Program-made: the position numbers and the translations under genes
Assembly (NCBI GenBank): GCA_018064885.1
Contig: JAGHUI010000016.1
Coordinates: 1 to 39,953 of the forward strand
Source: Candidatus Minthosoma equi
GTDB lineage: Bacteria; Bacteroidota; Bacteroidia; Bacteroidales; Bacteroidaceae
Reading direction: 5' to 3'
Length of the DNA stretch: 39,953 nucleotides
Shown here: positions 14,485 through 24,074 of the stretch, one piece after another
Layout of the letters: each line of letters begins with the position of its first letter
Numbering within the stretch: the stretch's first letter is position 1
The notes under the pieces: generated by a model
The model's input: the letters and a program-made list of their open reading frames with translations, nothing else
Database searches by the model: none
What the model was told of the DNA's origin: nothing

Positions 14485-16647
14485 TTACTTTGTGCTCCAC
14501 TTTGGAAGTGAGAAGTACCAGTTCTTCTGGTCTTGAAGCTTGGCGAAGATGCTGGCATTGTAACCGTTGACAGCGGAGCTGTTGATGGTTGCTTTCTTTG
14601 TGCCACGGTTGGCAATCTTGTTGGCAAGCCAATCTGTTCCGTTGAAGCCTGATGCATTCTTGTGTTCGGCAATGCGGACAAGGTCTGTGAAGCGGTTGCC
14701 TTCGAACGCTGTCTCAAGTGCGAGCTCATCAACGATGATGTTCTCAACGGCATTGATGAGAGATTCGCGTGATGCTGTTGCTACGTTGACACCCTGTGCG
14801 AGAAGGAGCTTAGAGTAGTCGTAGTAAACAGAGTCACGAGTACCTGAGATGTTTGTTGTGATTTCGCCAGTATTGGATGTTGTCCATGAGCCTACACCTG
14901 TACCCTTGGCGTGAATGCCGTAAGTTGAGTTCCAGATTTCATCCTTGAAATTGAAGGCATTGTTGAACTGATTGATGAGGTCGCGGTCAGCTACATAGTA
15001 CATCTGATTTGAAGATGAGTATGCGATGGAGTCGTTTGCGATTGTGTCGCGAGCAACATTGTATCCGCTTGTTGATGATGTATATTCTGCGAGTTCTCCG
15101 TTCTCGTCGTAGCTCCAGTAGATGCCTGTCTCAATATCTTTATAAATATATGTGTCGGTTGCTGGACGATAGCATACGAGACGACCTTCTGCATCGTAGC
15201 GCTCTGGATAGCGATCTACAACACGTGGGATTGAGTACTGGTTGAGACCGTCCTTGAGGATTGCGAATGCAAACTCTGGGTAGCCTGCACGGTTGATAGC
15301 TTCGGCAAGACGGAGCCAGATGAGTGACTTGCGATAGATTGGGATGGCATAGTAGAACGAACCGCCGCGTGCAGCTTTGGCACAGAGTGGATAGCCCTTG
15401 CCTTCGTATTCGTACTTCTCTACAGAGATGATGTTGCGTCCATCCATGTTCTGGATGTAGGAAACAATTGGGCTTGTTGTTGTGCCTGTCCATCTAACGT
15501 ATGTCTGGTCGTTGCAAACATCGTCGAATGCCTCAGAAGGACCATACTGGCGCTGATAGTTGCGACTAACAGTAATGGCACCAGAAGGGTCGTATTCACC
15601 TGTTGACTCACCATCTTCGTCGAGAGTCTCTGAAGAAGACTGGCTTGATGATGGAGTGTAGCCATAGATGTCTGCTACGCGAGTGAGCATTGTGCCAAGA
15701 CCTGCATTGGCAGAACCAGGAATGGTTGTGATGACTTCGTTGGACGCTGCTGTATAGTTGTAAACCTGTCCCCATGCTCCCCAGCCATTGACAATCGTCG
15801 CCAAATTTAGATTGCCTTGATAAGGAAGGACATTAACATTAACGTACTGGAGCGGCATTGGAGCAACTTCCTTGTTGAGGAATGCCTTGTAGTGTTCGGC
15901 TGCCTTAACATAGTCGCTCACAGAACCGCCACGAAGGAGGTACATGTCGCCAAGGAGAACATTGATAGGGATGTAGCAGAGACGTGCTGAGATGTCTGTG
16001 AATCCGTTGTTCCAAGAGCCCCACTGGTTGGCAGGGTTTCCGTAAGAAGGATAGTTGGTGTCAACGAACTTGAGAAGTCCATCCTCAATTACCTTGTCAA
16101 CAAGGTTTTCCTTTGTTACCTGATTGTTGGCGTAGTTGAAGTTAGTGATGACAGAGATGTTGCTTACTGGCTCTGTGATGTATGGAACAGAACCGTAGTT
16201 CTTCACAAGCTGAAGGTAAGCCCAAGCGCGGATAGCCTTCACCTGTGCATACTCTGGAATCATGTACTTGATGTTTGACTTGATGGCAGATGTGTCGCAG
16301 TTGTAGATGTAGAAGTTACAATTGTTGATGACATTGTAGTAATCGCTAACCTGCAACATTGAGCATGTGCCGTCCTGCGGATTGTCGAAGTTTGAGATGG
16401 CAAAGAGCGTGTCGGTAGTGTAGTCTGTTGAGTTGACAAGATCACCGCGAATCTCGCCAAGGATAACCTGACGCTCTGCCACGTTCTGCATGCAGCGCAT
16501 GATGCCGAGGTAGGAGTAGAGTGTGTCCTGGGCATTGACGTAAGTCTTGTCGCCAGTATCTACGGTCATCATGTCTTCGCATGATGTTGCCACAAGACCT
16601 GTGGCAACAACTGATGCGATAGCTATGTTTCTAAATATATTCTTCAT
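14485..16647 (-). CDS. SusD/RagB-family nutrient-binding lipoprotein (second pair)
   Basis: This is a surface lipoprotein that captures substrate and acts as the lid of its SusC channel. Its 720 residues start with a lipoprotein signal (LVATSC, Cys23) followed by acidic residues, as in exported Bacteroidetes lipoproteins. The SusD-like helical (TPR) core is visible in IPEYAQVKAIRAWAYLQLVKNYG and YIPINVLLGDMYLLRGG, and the C-terminal conserved part in LETAFEGNRFTDLVRIAEHKN. It is longer than the common 500-600 residues. A Ser/acidic segment (about 328-352, TPSSSQSSSETLDEDGE) looks like a flexible loop. It follows SusC by 13 bp and is the last gene of the operon. Confidence 0.93.
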   Translation of the reverse strand: MKNIFRNIAIASVVATGLVATSCEDMMTVDTGDKTYVNAQDTLYSYLGIMRCMQNVAERQVILGEIRGDLVNSTDYTTDTLFAISNFDNPQDGTCSMLQVSDYYNVINNCNFYIYNCDTSAIKSNIKYMIPEYAQVKAIRAWAYLQLVKNYGSVPYITEPVSNISVITNFNYANNQVTKENLVDKVIEDGLLKFVDTNYPSYGNPANQWGSWNNGFTDISARLCYIPINVLLGDMYLLRGGSVSDYVKAAEHYKAFLNKEVAPMPLQYVNVNVLPYQGNLNLATIVNGWGAWGQVYNYTAASNEVITTIPGSANAGLGTMLTRVADIYGYTPSSSQSSSETLDEDGESTGEYDPSGAITVSRNYQRQYGPSEAFDDVCNDQTYVRWTGTTTSPIVSYIQNMDGRNIISVEKYEYEGKGYPLCAKAARGGSFYYAIPIYRKSLIWLRLAEAINRAGYPEFAFAILKDGLNQYSIPRVVDRYPERYDAEGRLVCYRPATDTYIYKDIETGIYWSYDENGELAEYTSSTSGYNVARDTIANDSIAYSSSNQMYYVADRDLINQFNNAFNFKDEIWNSTYGIHAKGTGVGSWTTSNTGEITTNISGTRDSVYYDYSKLLLAQGVNVATASRESLINAVENIIVDELALETAFEGNRFTDLVRIAEHKNASGFNGTDWLANKIANRGTKKATINSSAVNGYNASIFAKLQDQKNWYFSLPKWSTK

Positions 16648-16660
16648 GATTGTGATGAAA

Positions 16661-19600
16661 TTAGAGGTTGATCTTCACACCGATATTGAAGGAACGGTTG
16701 CTTGGGAGCAAGCCAGCATCGATGCCCTGATAGAGGACGCTGTTGCTGCAAGAGAACTCTGGATCCTTGCCTGTGTATTTGGTGATTGTGAAGAGGTTGT
16801 TTGCTTCGCCCCATACTGTGACACCCTGAATCCATGAGAGAGAGAGTGGAAGCTGATAAGAGAGGCGTACTTTCTTGAGCTTGAGGAATGATCCGTCTTC
16901 AATCCAACGGTCTGAGAAGCGCTCATTGTTAACCCAGAGGTCTGACTCCTGAGACATTGCACGAGGAACAGATGTAACCTGGCCTTCGCAAGTCCAGCGG
17001 TTTACTACTGCTGCTGTCTGATTGTAGAATGAGCTTCCTGTTTCGAGCTGTGAACGCTGGTAGTTGTAGATGTCACCTCCGATAGAGTACTTGAAGTTGA
17101 TGTCGAGACTCCAATTCTTGCAGAACTGAAGGTTTGTGTAGATTGTTCCGTAAACATCTGGATTTGGATCGCCAATGATTGTCTTGTCTGACTCATTGAT
17201 GATGCCGTCGCCATTGAGGTCAACGAAGCGGACATCGCCTGCCTGGAAGTTCTTGTATGGATTAGAAGTGATTCCTGTAGGATACTTGAGGTAGCCGTCT
17301 GCTGTTACTGTAGTTGCTGACTTAGCCTCTGCATCGCTTGCAAACACGCCTGCTGACTTGTAGCCGTAGAACACGCCTGCCGCATTGCCAACGGAAGTAA
17401 GGACTTCACCACCATAGATCTTAGTTGTGTAGCCGTTGTAGCCTGCAATATCGCTCTCGTTCTGTGGAAGAGAAGTGATCTTGTTCTTGTAGTGTCCCAT
17501 AGTGAGACCAACCTGCCACTTGACATCCTTTGTGTTCAAGAGGATAGCATTTGCCTTCACGTCAACACCGATGTTGCGGAGGGCACCATCGTTTGTGAAG
17601 TAGCCCTTAAGACCTGACATGTAGTTGACAGTCTTGTATGTGATGAGGTTATCTGTATTCTTCACATAGAATTCAGCACCTGCCTGAACACGGTTGTTGA
17701 GAAAAGAACCGTTGAGACCGATGTTCCAAGCGCGAGTCGTCTCCCACTGGATAGATGGATTCTCAATGTTCTCAAGCTGAAGACCTGTTGCTGTCTTGAG
17801 GTAAGTGTGTGACTTGAAATAAGTGCGAGAGAGTGAGTAGTCGAAGTTGTCGTTACCTGACTCGTCATAACCTGCATAAAGCTTGAGGTAGTTGACTGCA
17901 GGAGTCTTAGGGAACCACTTCTCGTTTGTAATAACCCAACCTGCCTGGAGACTTGGGAACACGCCCCACTCTACTCCAAACATCTTAATGCCTTCGTCGG
18001 TTGCCTTACCGAAACGTGATGATGTCTCTGTAGTGAGCGTACCTTCGAGGAAATAGATGTTATTGATGTTGTAGCGCGCATCAACATAGTATGCGAGATT
18101 CTTCCACTTATCCTCATTACCGTTAACGGAACGGAACTTGAGCGAGTTCTTCATGTCTGGCATGTTATCGTTACCTGAGCTATAACCTGACATGTAAGAA
18201 TCAGAGAAGCTGTTGCTTGTGAAACGCACACCACCGAAGACGTTGATGTTGTGGATGCCATAGCTGTTCTTCCAATCTGCACGGAACTCCTCATAGATAG
18301 AAGTTTCCTTTGAGAAGAGAGACTTGACGTGTGAAGTGACATCGCCGTAGCCTTCAAGGTTGTAGCGTGGAGTACCTGCCTCTGGAAGATAATACTTCTC
18401 GTTTGAGCGGTTGAGCTGATAAGCAAAACGGTTTGAAAGTGTGAGATTCTTGTTAATTTCCCACTTTGGCATGATGTTGAGATTGAACTGTGTCACTTCC
18501 TGACGGTTCTTGTTGTTGCCATCGCCATTCTCAAGAATCCAGTATGGGTTGGCAAGCGCTGTGTTTGAAGCATAGTCAGAAGCGAAGGCAAATGGATAGT
18601 TGTCATCGTCAATATACTTGCCTGCATACACAGATGAGAGATGAAGCTTTCCGTCATCGCCTGTATAGTAACCATACTTAGAGAGGAATGGTGACTGGAC
18701 AAGACCAAGTACGTTTGGAGAAGAGAGTGTGGAACTTGCATAACTCTCTGCCCAACCATTGTCACGAAGATTGTAAGTGAACTTTGAGTAGGAGAGGTCA
18801 AGCTGTGTGCTGACATTTTTCAAGAGCTTGATGTCAGTATTGAAACGAATGTTAAGACGATCAAACTGGTTCTTCTTAGCTGTTGACATTGAGTTTGCAT
18901 AACCGAGAGAGAGGTTATACATGGCAATGTCATCACCACCCTGAACATTAACCTTATAGTTCTGAGTGACAGCTGTGTTGTAGAGACCATTGCTCCAATC
19001 TGTGTCGTTGTGGTACATTGGATACCAGTAGTGAGCGCTGTTGTTGTTGAGGAACTTGATAGGCGTTGCAGCTGTGCTGTGCATCTGACCATACTCTGTC
19101 GTACCGATGAGGTCGGAGAGGTAGTTGCGATACTGCTCAGCATTCATCATTGATGGAGTGCCAGGAGTAGCTTCGAAACCGATGTTTGCGCTTACATTGA
19201 TACGTGTAGCCATTGAGTGACCACGCTTTGTATTGATGATGAGTACACCATTGCCGCCTCGCGCACCATAAAGTGATGTTCCATTCTTGAGAACCTCAAT
19301 GTTTTCAATATCCTCAGGATCAATGCCAGCAAGGACATTGTTGAAGAAGCCATCGTGGATTGTAGAGCGGTCAAGCTGAGGGTCAATAATCATGCCATCG
19401 AGAATGATGAGCGGCTGAGCATTGATGTTGAGCGAATTGAGACCGCGAACGAACATTGCCACGCCCTGACCGCGCATACCTGTGCGGTTGACTGTGTAGA
19501 TGTCGCCAGAAAGCTGATTGTCAACTTCCTCATCAAGAGTGATGGCGTTTGTATTTACAAGTGTAGCACCGTTCTTTGATGTCACACTTGTTTCTGTAGA

Positions 19601-20011
19601 ATACACCTTGTTGAATGCTGCCGAATAGAGTGCAACATCAGGAGCCTGATTGCCATCGAAAGCAACCTGAACGTCATTGTATTCTGGAACAGTAACGTAA
19701 AGTGAATTGACGAAAACTGGCACCTTGACAGTATATTTACCGTTTTCGTCTGTCATGGCAGAGTAGCGGCTGTTACCATAAGCCTGAACACGAGCACCGT
19801 CAACAGGAGTCTTTGTCGCAGCATCGTAAATGTAGCCGCTGACCTCCTTCATTTCATAGACTGGCTGCTTGCTCTCAACTTTCTTTACAGGCTTTGCAGC
19901 TGCTGATTCTTCTGGGGCATCCTGTGCCTGCACGCAAACGACTCCTGATAACATCATGAGACCAATGCTGGCACGAAGAATGCCTTGCTGAATATTAAAG
20001 TTGTTCTTCAT
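16661..20011 (-). CDS. SusC/RagA-family TonB-dependent outer-membrane transporter (second pair)
   Basis: This is a TonB-dependent barrel that imports the ligand bound by its SusD partner. The 1116 residues comprise a signal peptide (about 1-29), an Ala/Lys/Pro-rich spacer (about 30-50), a carboxypeptidase-regulatory-like beta domain (about 57-130, VSGYIYDAATKTPVDGA), a plug (about 150-275, with MFVRGLNSLNINAQPLIILDG and SLYGARGGNGVLIINTKRG) and a long barrel ending FNIGVKINL, a normal outer-membrane C-terminus. There is no STN domain, so it should not signal to an anti-sigma factor. It lies 25 bp after a FAS1 lipoprotein and 13 bp before its SusD. Confidence 0.95.
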   Translation of the reverse strand: MKNNFNIQQGILRASIGLMMLSGVVCVQAQDAPEESAAAKPVKKVESKQPVYEMKEVSGYIYDAATKTPVDGARVQAYGNSRYSAMTDENGKYTVKVPVFVNSLYVTVPEYNDVQVAFDGNQAPDVALYSAAFNKVYSTETSVTSKNGATLVNTNAITLDEEVDNQLSGDIYTVNRTGMRGQGVAMFVRGLNSLNINAQPLIILDGMIIDPQLDRSTIHDGFFNNVLAGIDPEDIENIEVLKNGTSLYGARGGNGVLIINTKRGHSMATRINVSANIGFEATPGTPSMMNAEQYRNYLSDLIGTTEYGQMHSTAATPIKFLNNNSAHYWYPMYHNDTDWSNGLYNTAVTQNYKVNVQGGDDIAMYNLSLGYANSMSTAKKNQFDRLNIRFNTDIKLLKNVSTQLDLSYSKFTYNLRDNGWAESYASSTLSSPNVLGLVQSPFLSKYGYYTGDDGKLHLSSVYAGKYIDDDNYPFAFASDYASNTALANPYWILENGDGNNKNRQEVTQFNLNIMPKWEINKNLTLSNRFAYQLNRSNEKYYLPEAGTPRYNLEGYGDVTSHVKSLFSKETSIYEEFRADWKNSYGIHNINVFGGVRFTSNSFSDSYMSGYSSGNDNMPDMKNSLKFRSVNGNEDKWKNLAYYVDARYNINNIYFLEGTLTTETSSRFGKATDEGIKMFGVEWGVFPSLQAGWVITNEKWFPKTPAVNYLKLYAGYDESGNDNFDYSLSRTYFKSHTYLKTATGLQLENIENPSIQWETTRAWNIGLNGSFLNNRVQAGAEFYVKNTDNLITYKTVNYMSGLKGYFTNDGALRNIGVDVKANAILLNTKDVKWQVGLTMGHYKNKITSLPQNESDIAGYNGYTTKIYGGEVLTSVGNAAGVFYGYKSAGVFASDAEAKSATTVTADGYLKYPTGITSNPYKNFQAGDVRFVDLNGDGIINESDKTIIGDPNPDVYGTIYTNLQFCKNWSLDINFKYSIGGDIYNYQRSQLETGSSFYNQTAAVVNRWTCEGQVTSVPRAMSQESDLWVNNERFSDRWIEDGSFLKLKKVRLSYQLPLSLSWIQGVTVWGEANNLFTITKYTGKDPEFSCSNSVLYQGIDAGLLPSNRSFNIGVKINL

Positions 20012-20036
20012 TTTCTTGTTATTTTAGGAGTTATAA

Positions 20037-21908
20037 TTATTCATCGTGACCTTTTGCCTTGAAGATAATGGCATTAACCCAGAGCTCACGGCAATAGTAC
20101 ACCTTCTCAGAGGAAGTAATGTTGCTCTTGAGCTGGATGAGCGGATAAGCCTGCTTCAATCCCATGTAGCTTACAGGAAACTCAAAGTCTTTGGCAATAC
20201 AGATAGTGTCGGTAAAGTCGATCTCACCCTTCTCGTTGAGGTGTGGAGGACGATTGACAAAGTAGTTGCTGCCAAACAATTCAGAGCCCTTTGCATCAAG
20301 CATATCTTCGTTAGGATTCTTCAAAGTGAAGTTGCTCTGACGCTTATCCTCTGTGTCATAGTCGATGTAAGCACGGAACTTGTTAGGCAAGTTGTAATCT
20401 GTATTGTAGCCGATGACAACATAGATATCATACTTGCAAGAAAGCACATCGTCAATCTTGAAGAAAGCACCAGGGTTGGAAGTCGCATTCTTATTACTCA
20501 TAACAAGATATGTGTAATTGAAAGTAGAGTCGCTGCTTGCCACCACCTCGCCATCAACTGTCAACATAGGCTTGACGTAGGTCTGACGCAAAGTGCTTGC
20601 AGCACACTGCTGGTCAACAGAGTTGACAGCCATCGTCGCATCCGCATTGATGTTTGGAGCATAAACGGTAGAAGGGTACTTGAACTCATCAACGATGTAA
20701 GCATAACCGTTGCTTGTCTCGATAGGCTCAGCATTGCCAAACATATCGGCGAAGTTATCTACCTCAAGCGTCTCATCCCATGGGTTCGTGATGTTGAGTG
20801 TGCCAGTCTTCTTATACGTCATGCCCGATGCTGTGAGCAATGAATCCTTGCGAGCATCAGCAGCCTTGATGTCGGCAATGCTTGTCACAGGAATCTGACG
20901 GTACTGCCAGTTAGCATTGAACACAAGATCCTTCGCAATGCCACTCTTGGCATAGTAATCGTTCAGAGAGTCAAGCTCAGCTTCGGTGAAGTTAGTCTCA
21001 GCACCAGTGATAGTGGTGTCTGCACCAGCCTCTGTCTGAGTCTTCACATCCTGCTTGTACGATGCCTTGAAATGGAAATACTTCTTAGTCTTCTTCAGAG
21101 TCTCTCTCCACGCATTGTTTGTCGGAATGATCATCACATAGTTGCTGTCCTCGCTTGCCAGCTGAGCACCCATAGTGCGGCTGCTGTAGGAATTATAGAC
21201 GTATGTGACAGAGTCAACCCAAGTGACCTTGCCATCAATAGTAGGACCAGGGGTAGAAGCAAACTCATCAAACTGATGCTTCTCGAAACTCTTGATGAAA
21301 GCATTGATAGAATCCAGCTGACCTGAACGAGAAGACAAGAACTCATAGAGGTTAGGCTGATAAGCCGCAGGAGCCTTAGTTATGTGGAGCACACCATTGG
21401 AGGCACCGATGTTAGACTTTGTGATGTCCTGTCCTTTGAATGTGCAAGACTTGTTGTTCAGCCAAGCAGCCTTAGCATTGAAGAGCTCCAGCTTGATGGA
21501 GTCAGAGCCATTGACAACATGAGAATAGCGAGTCATGTTGTTGCGGATAAGTTCCTTCTCAACCTTGTAGATAGAATCACGAATACCTGTCGCAAGCAGA
21601 CTCTTATAATATGAATAGTTGAAAGAGTCATTCACAGGAGCCCAGACAGTGAAAGTCTGATTGCTGTTGAAGATGTCGGCATAGGTCTCAGGAGTCGTCT
21701 TGATCTCTGTGGAAGAGTAATAGACACTCTGCAAGATGTCGGCATACTGAGAGAGAGAAGGCTCGCTCTTGATGTTCTCCCAGATTGTAGCCTTGCCAAG
21801 GACATCGGAATTTATGTCGAAATGGTCGTCGGAGCAGGCTGTGATGCCGGCAGCAAGAGCCGCCGTCATCAGTGAACCTGTGAACCATTTAGTTATTTTT
21901 GAATTCAT
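20037..21908 (-). CDS. Fasciclin (FAS1) domain lipoprotein, 623 residues
   Basis: This is probably a surface-exposed binding lipoprotein. The lipobox is GITAC (Cys25) followed by SDD, an acidic surface-export pattern. Two FAS1-type regions are visible: about 40-185 (FTVWAPVNDSF and GVLHITKAP) and about 195-430 (VMIIPTNNAW and AYIVDEFKYPS). A C-terminal beta-rich module (about 440-623) has KYDIYVVIGYN and YYCRELWVNAIIF. FAS1 domains mediate adhesion or ligand binding in many organisms. Here the ligand is unknown. The gene is 63 bp after another FAS1 gene and 25 bp before the second SusC, which suggests that it is an accessory binder of that channel. Confidence 0.85.
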   Translation of the reverse strand: MNSKITKWFTGSLMTAALAAGITACSDDHFDINSDVLGKATIWENIKSEPSLSQYADILQSVYYSSTEIKTTPETYADIFNSNQTFTVWAPVNDSFNYSYYKSLLATGIRDSIYKVEKELIRNNMTRYSHVVNGSDSIKLELFNAKAAWLNNKSCTFKGQDITKSNIGASNGVLHITKAPAAYQPNLYEFLSSRSGQLDSINAFIKSFEKHQFDEFASTPGPTIDGKVTWVDSVTYVYNSYSSRTMGAQLASEDSNYVMIIPTNNAWRETLKKTKKYFHFKASYKQDVKTQTEAGADTTITGAETNFTEAELDSLNDYYAKSGIAKDLVFNANWQYRQIPVTSIADIKAADARKDSLLTASGMTYKKTGTLNITNPWDETLEVDNFADMFGNAEPIETSNGYAYIVDEFKYPSTVYAPNINADATMAVNSVDQQCAASTLRQTYVKPMLTVDGEVVASSDSTFNYTYLVMSNKNATSNPGAFFKIDDVLSCKYDIYVVIGYNTDYNLPNKFRAYIDYDTEDKRQSNFTLKNPNEDMLDAKGSELFGSNYFVNRPPHLNEKGEIDFTDTICIAKDFEFPVSYMGLKQAYPLIQLKSNITSSEKVYYCRELWVNAIIFKAKGHDE

Positions 21909-21971
21909 ATAATTTAGTTCTTAAGTTTTTGAGTTTGTCCAAATGGAACTTTTAACTTTTAACTATTTATC

Positions 21972-24068
21972 TTACCAGATGTCTTCGTTGTTCTCTCCTG
22001 CATAAACAGACTTTGGAACAAGTTCGAGATAATCGTAGAAGAACTCTGAATTATCTTTTGAGAGTACAGACTTGAAACGGATGTAATATGTCTGTCCAGC
22101 CTCAAGCATACCTGTGAAGATAATCTTACGGAGGTTATCCTGCGAGTCACGACCAGTACCGTTGCTCACCTGAATGTACTTAGAACCCTTCATGAAGCCC
22201 ATGTTGCGCATAGTCTTCTGGTTCTCGTAGAGTGCAGTTGAGTCGGAACCAACTGGTGTGATTGTGCTCTCTGCAACCCAACCTGTTGATGAAGGGTTTG
22301 TGCCAGAGTTACGAAGGTCAATTGGAATACCGATGGCTGGAAGGTTGTTTGGATTCTTACCAAGATAAATCTGTGCCATGCCTCGGTTGTTGTTAGCCCA
22401 TACACCATAACGGATTTCGTAAGTACCAGTGTAAGGTACTGGAGGAAGCTTCATAGTGAAGTCGTACTGACCTTGAATGTTGAACTCATCGTTCTGGTAG
22501 TCAAGCCATCCAGTAGTTGAGTTGCCCCAGCTCTGGTTTGGAAGATACTGGAAGAGAGTCTCATCTGTCATTGCAACAACATTGTCAAGATATTCGAGGT
22601 TGAAGATCCAGTTGCCTACACGGTTCTGACGCACGTTGTTTGTGACAAACTCAGGGAAGAGAGAAGTGATGTCATAGCGGAGACGCTCATTGAGCACCTT
22701 GTTTGGAACATCAGCATCCCAGATGAGAATGTCATCAATTGGATAGATAGAACCGTTGAGGGCATCATTGTTGTAAGTACCGTTTGTTGGGTTTACCTTG
22801 ATGCCAGGAATCTTGATTTCAGATGTACGCTCCTTGTAGTTAGTCTGATTGTAGATAGACTGACGGTTGATGCGACGCTGGAGTTCACCGTTGACACGGC
22901 AACCTGTAATCTTTACAGAACGGCGCTGAACGCCGATTGTCTCCCAGTATTCCCATACGTTAACATAGAACTGGTTTGCTGTGCGTGACTTCATCATATC
23001 ACCGCTACAACCATACTCGTTAGCGAATGTCACCATATTATTATATGAGAGACGTTCTGGCAGAACGTGGTAAGCAACGAACTGGTTGAGCCAGTTGTAA
23101 TCGTTCTCGTAGTCATTCTCCCAACTGGTAGGAATGCCACAGCTTGTGTCATCGCCATAGTTATTGTGCTCCTTCACATAATCCTTGAGAGTCGTCTCAA
23201 AATCTTTTTCTGTGATACCATGTACATTGAACACAGAGTCAGTCTCAACAAAGATAGTGAAACCCTTGTAGCGATGCTCTGGATACCATGCGCTGAAGGA
23301 ACCCTTAGGAGTCTGAGTACCACGGATATCGTCATACTTATCCTCCCATGCCTGATCCTTATACTCGGTGAGCTTGTCGGCAATGCCTGTAATCTCAAGC
23401 AGTTTGCCAAAAATTTGAGTATTCTCCGTAGCCATGATAAGCTCAGCCACAGAAGCGTTAGAAGGAGAAAGCACCTTGTCGATAGTATGAATATAACCAT
23501 TCTCAACCTCAATATCGCTATCAATGATCTTAGAATTGACATTCACATAAGTGATAGTGTTACGCATCTCATCAACACCGTATGAGATAGAAATGTAACG
23601 GTCGTTCATGTTGGTGAGGGCAAGAGCACCTTCCTCAAAAGAAGTTGAAGCAAAAGCCTCCTGTTCACCATTCTCGATGATAGAGTTGAAAACGATAGAT
23701 TCTGCTACAGAATCAGGAATCTCGTTGATATTTGTTGAAGACACTTCGCCAATAAGGAGAAGCGAGTCAAGATAATATGCAATGGCTTCGTTTGTAGGCG
23801 CAAAGCAAGTATAGTTGCCTCGTGCATCAAGCAATTCCTTCATTGTTGATGAAGAACGCTTGCTTGGGTGAACCTTGCCAAGAATTGTGAGGTAACTGCC
23901 GAATGTCTCAGGATTATTCTCGAAATGGTCAACCATCATCTCACCTGTGAAAGTGTAGAGAGAGCTGTCATCGATTTTCTCCGTACAGGAATTCAGAGTT
24001 ACTGCAGCTGCAGCACCAACGAGAAGTGCAGCTCCGCAATAGTTCTTTATATTATTAATGATTTTCAT
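21972..24068 (-). CDS. Fasciclin (FAS1) domain lipoprotein, 698 residues
   Basis: The lipoprotein signal ends TLNSC (Cys28), followed by TEKIDD. The first FAS1 domain spans about 40-200, with the classic H1-like FAPTNEAI and H2-like GYIHTIDKVL. A second FAS1-like region (about 210-470) includes FTIFVETDSVF and YPIDDILIW. The C-terminal module (about 530-698) has the beta-strand patterns TYEIRYGVWANNNRGMAQIYL and TYYIRFKSVLS, resembling a ligand-binding beta-sandwich. The similar layout of the 623-residue neighbour suggests that the two are diverged paralogues. It lies 6 bp after the first SusD, so it is tightly linked to that pair. Confidence 0.87.
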   Translation of the reverse strand: MKIINNIKNYCGAALLVGAAAAVTLNSCTEKIDDSSLYTFTGEMMVDHFENNPETFGSYLTILGKVHPSKRSSSTMKELLDARGNYTCFAPTNEAIAYYLDSLLLIGEVSSTNINEIPDSVAESIVFNSIIENGEQEAFASTSFEEGALALTNMNDRYISISYGVDEMRNTITYVNVNSKIIDSDIEVENGYIHTIDKVLSPSNASVAELIMATENTQIFGKLLEITGIADKLTEYKDQAWEDKYDDIRGTQTPKGSFSAWYPEHRYKGFTIFVETDSVFNVHGITEKDFETTLKDYVKEHNNYGDDTSCGIPTSWENDYENDYNWLNQFVAYHVLPERLSYNNMVTFANEYGCSGDMMKSRTANQFYVNVWEYWETIGVQRRSVKITGCRVNGELQRRINRQSIYNQTNYKERTSEIKIPGIKVNPTNGTYNNDALNGSIYPIDDILIWDADVPNKVLNERLRYDITSLFPEFVTNNVRQNRVGNWIFNLEYLDNVVAMTDETLFQYLPNQSWGNSTTGWLDYQNDEFNIQGQYDFTMKLPPVPYTGTYEIRYGVWANNNRGMAQIYLGKNPNNLPAIGIPIDLRNSGTNPSSTGWVAESTITPVGSDSTALYENQKTMRNMGFMKGSKYIQVSNGTGRDSQDNLRKIIFTGMLEAGQTYYIRFKSVLSKDNSEFFYDYLELVPKSVYAGENNEDIW

Positions 24069-24074
24069 TGTTCC

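Noticed and set aside
20046-20843. 265-codon open frame on the plus strand
   Set aside because: It lies wholly antisense to the 623-residue FAS1 lipoprotein. Its translation has no domain, signal peptide or promoter, and shadow frames of this length are common opposite biased codons.
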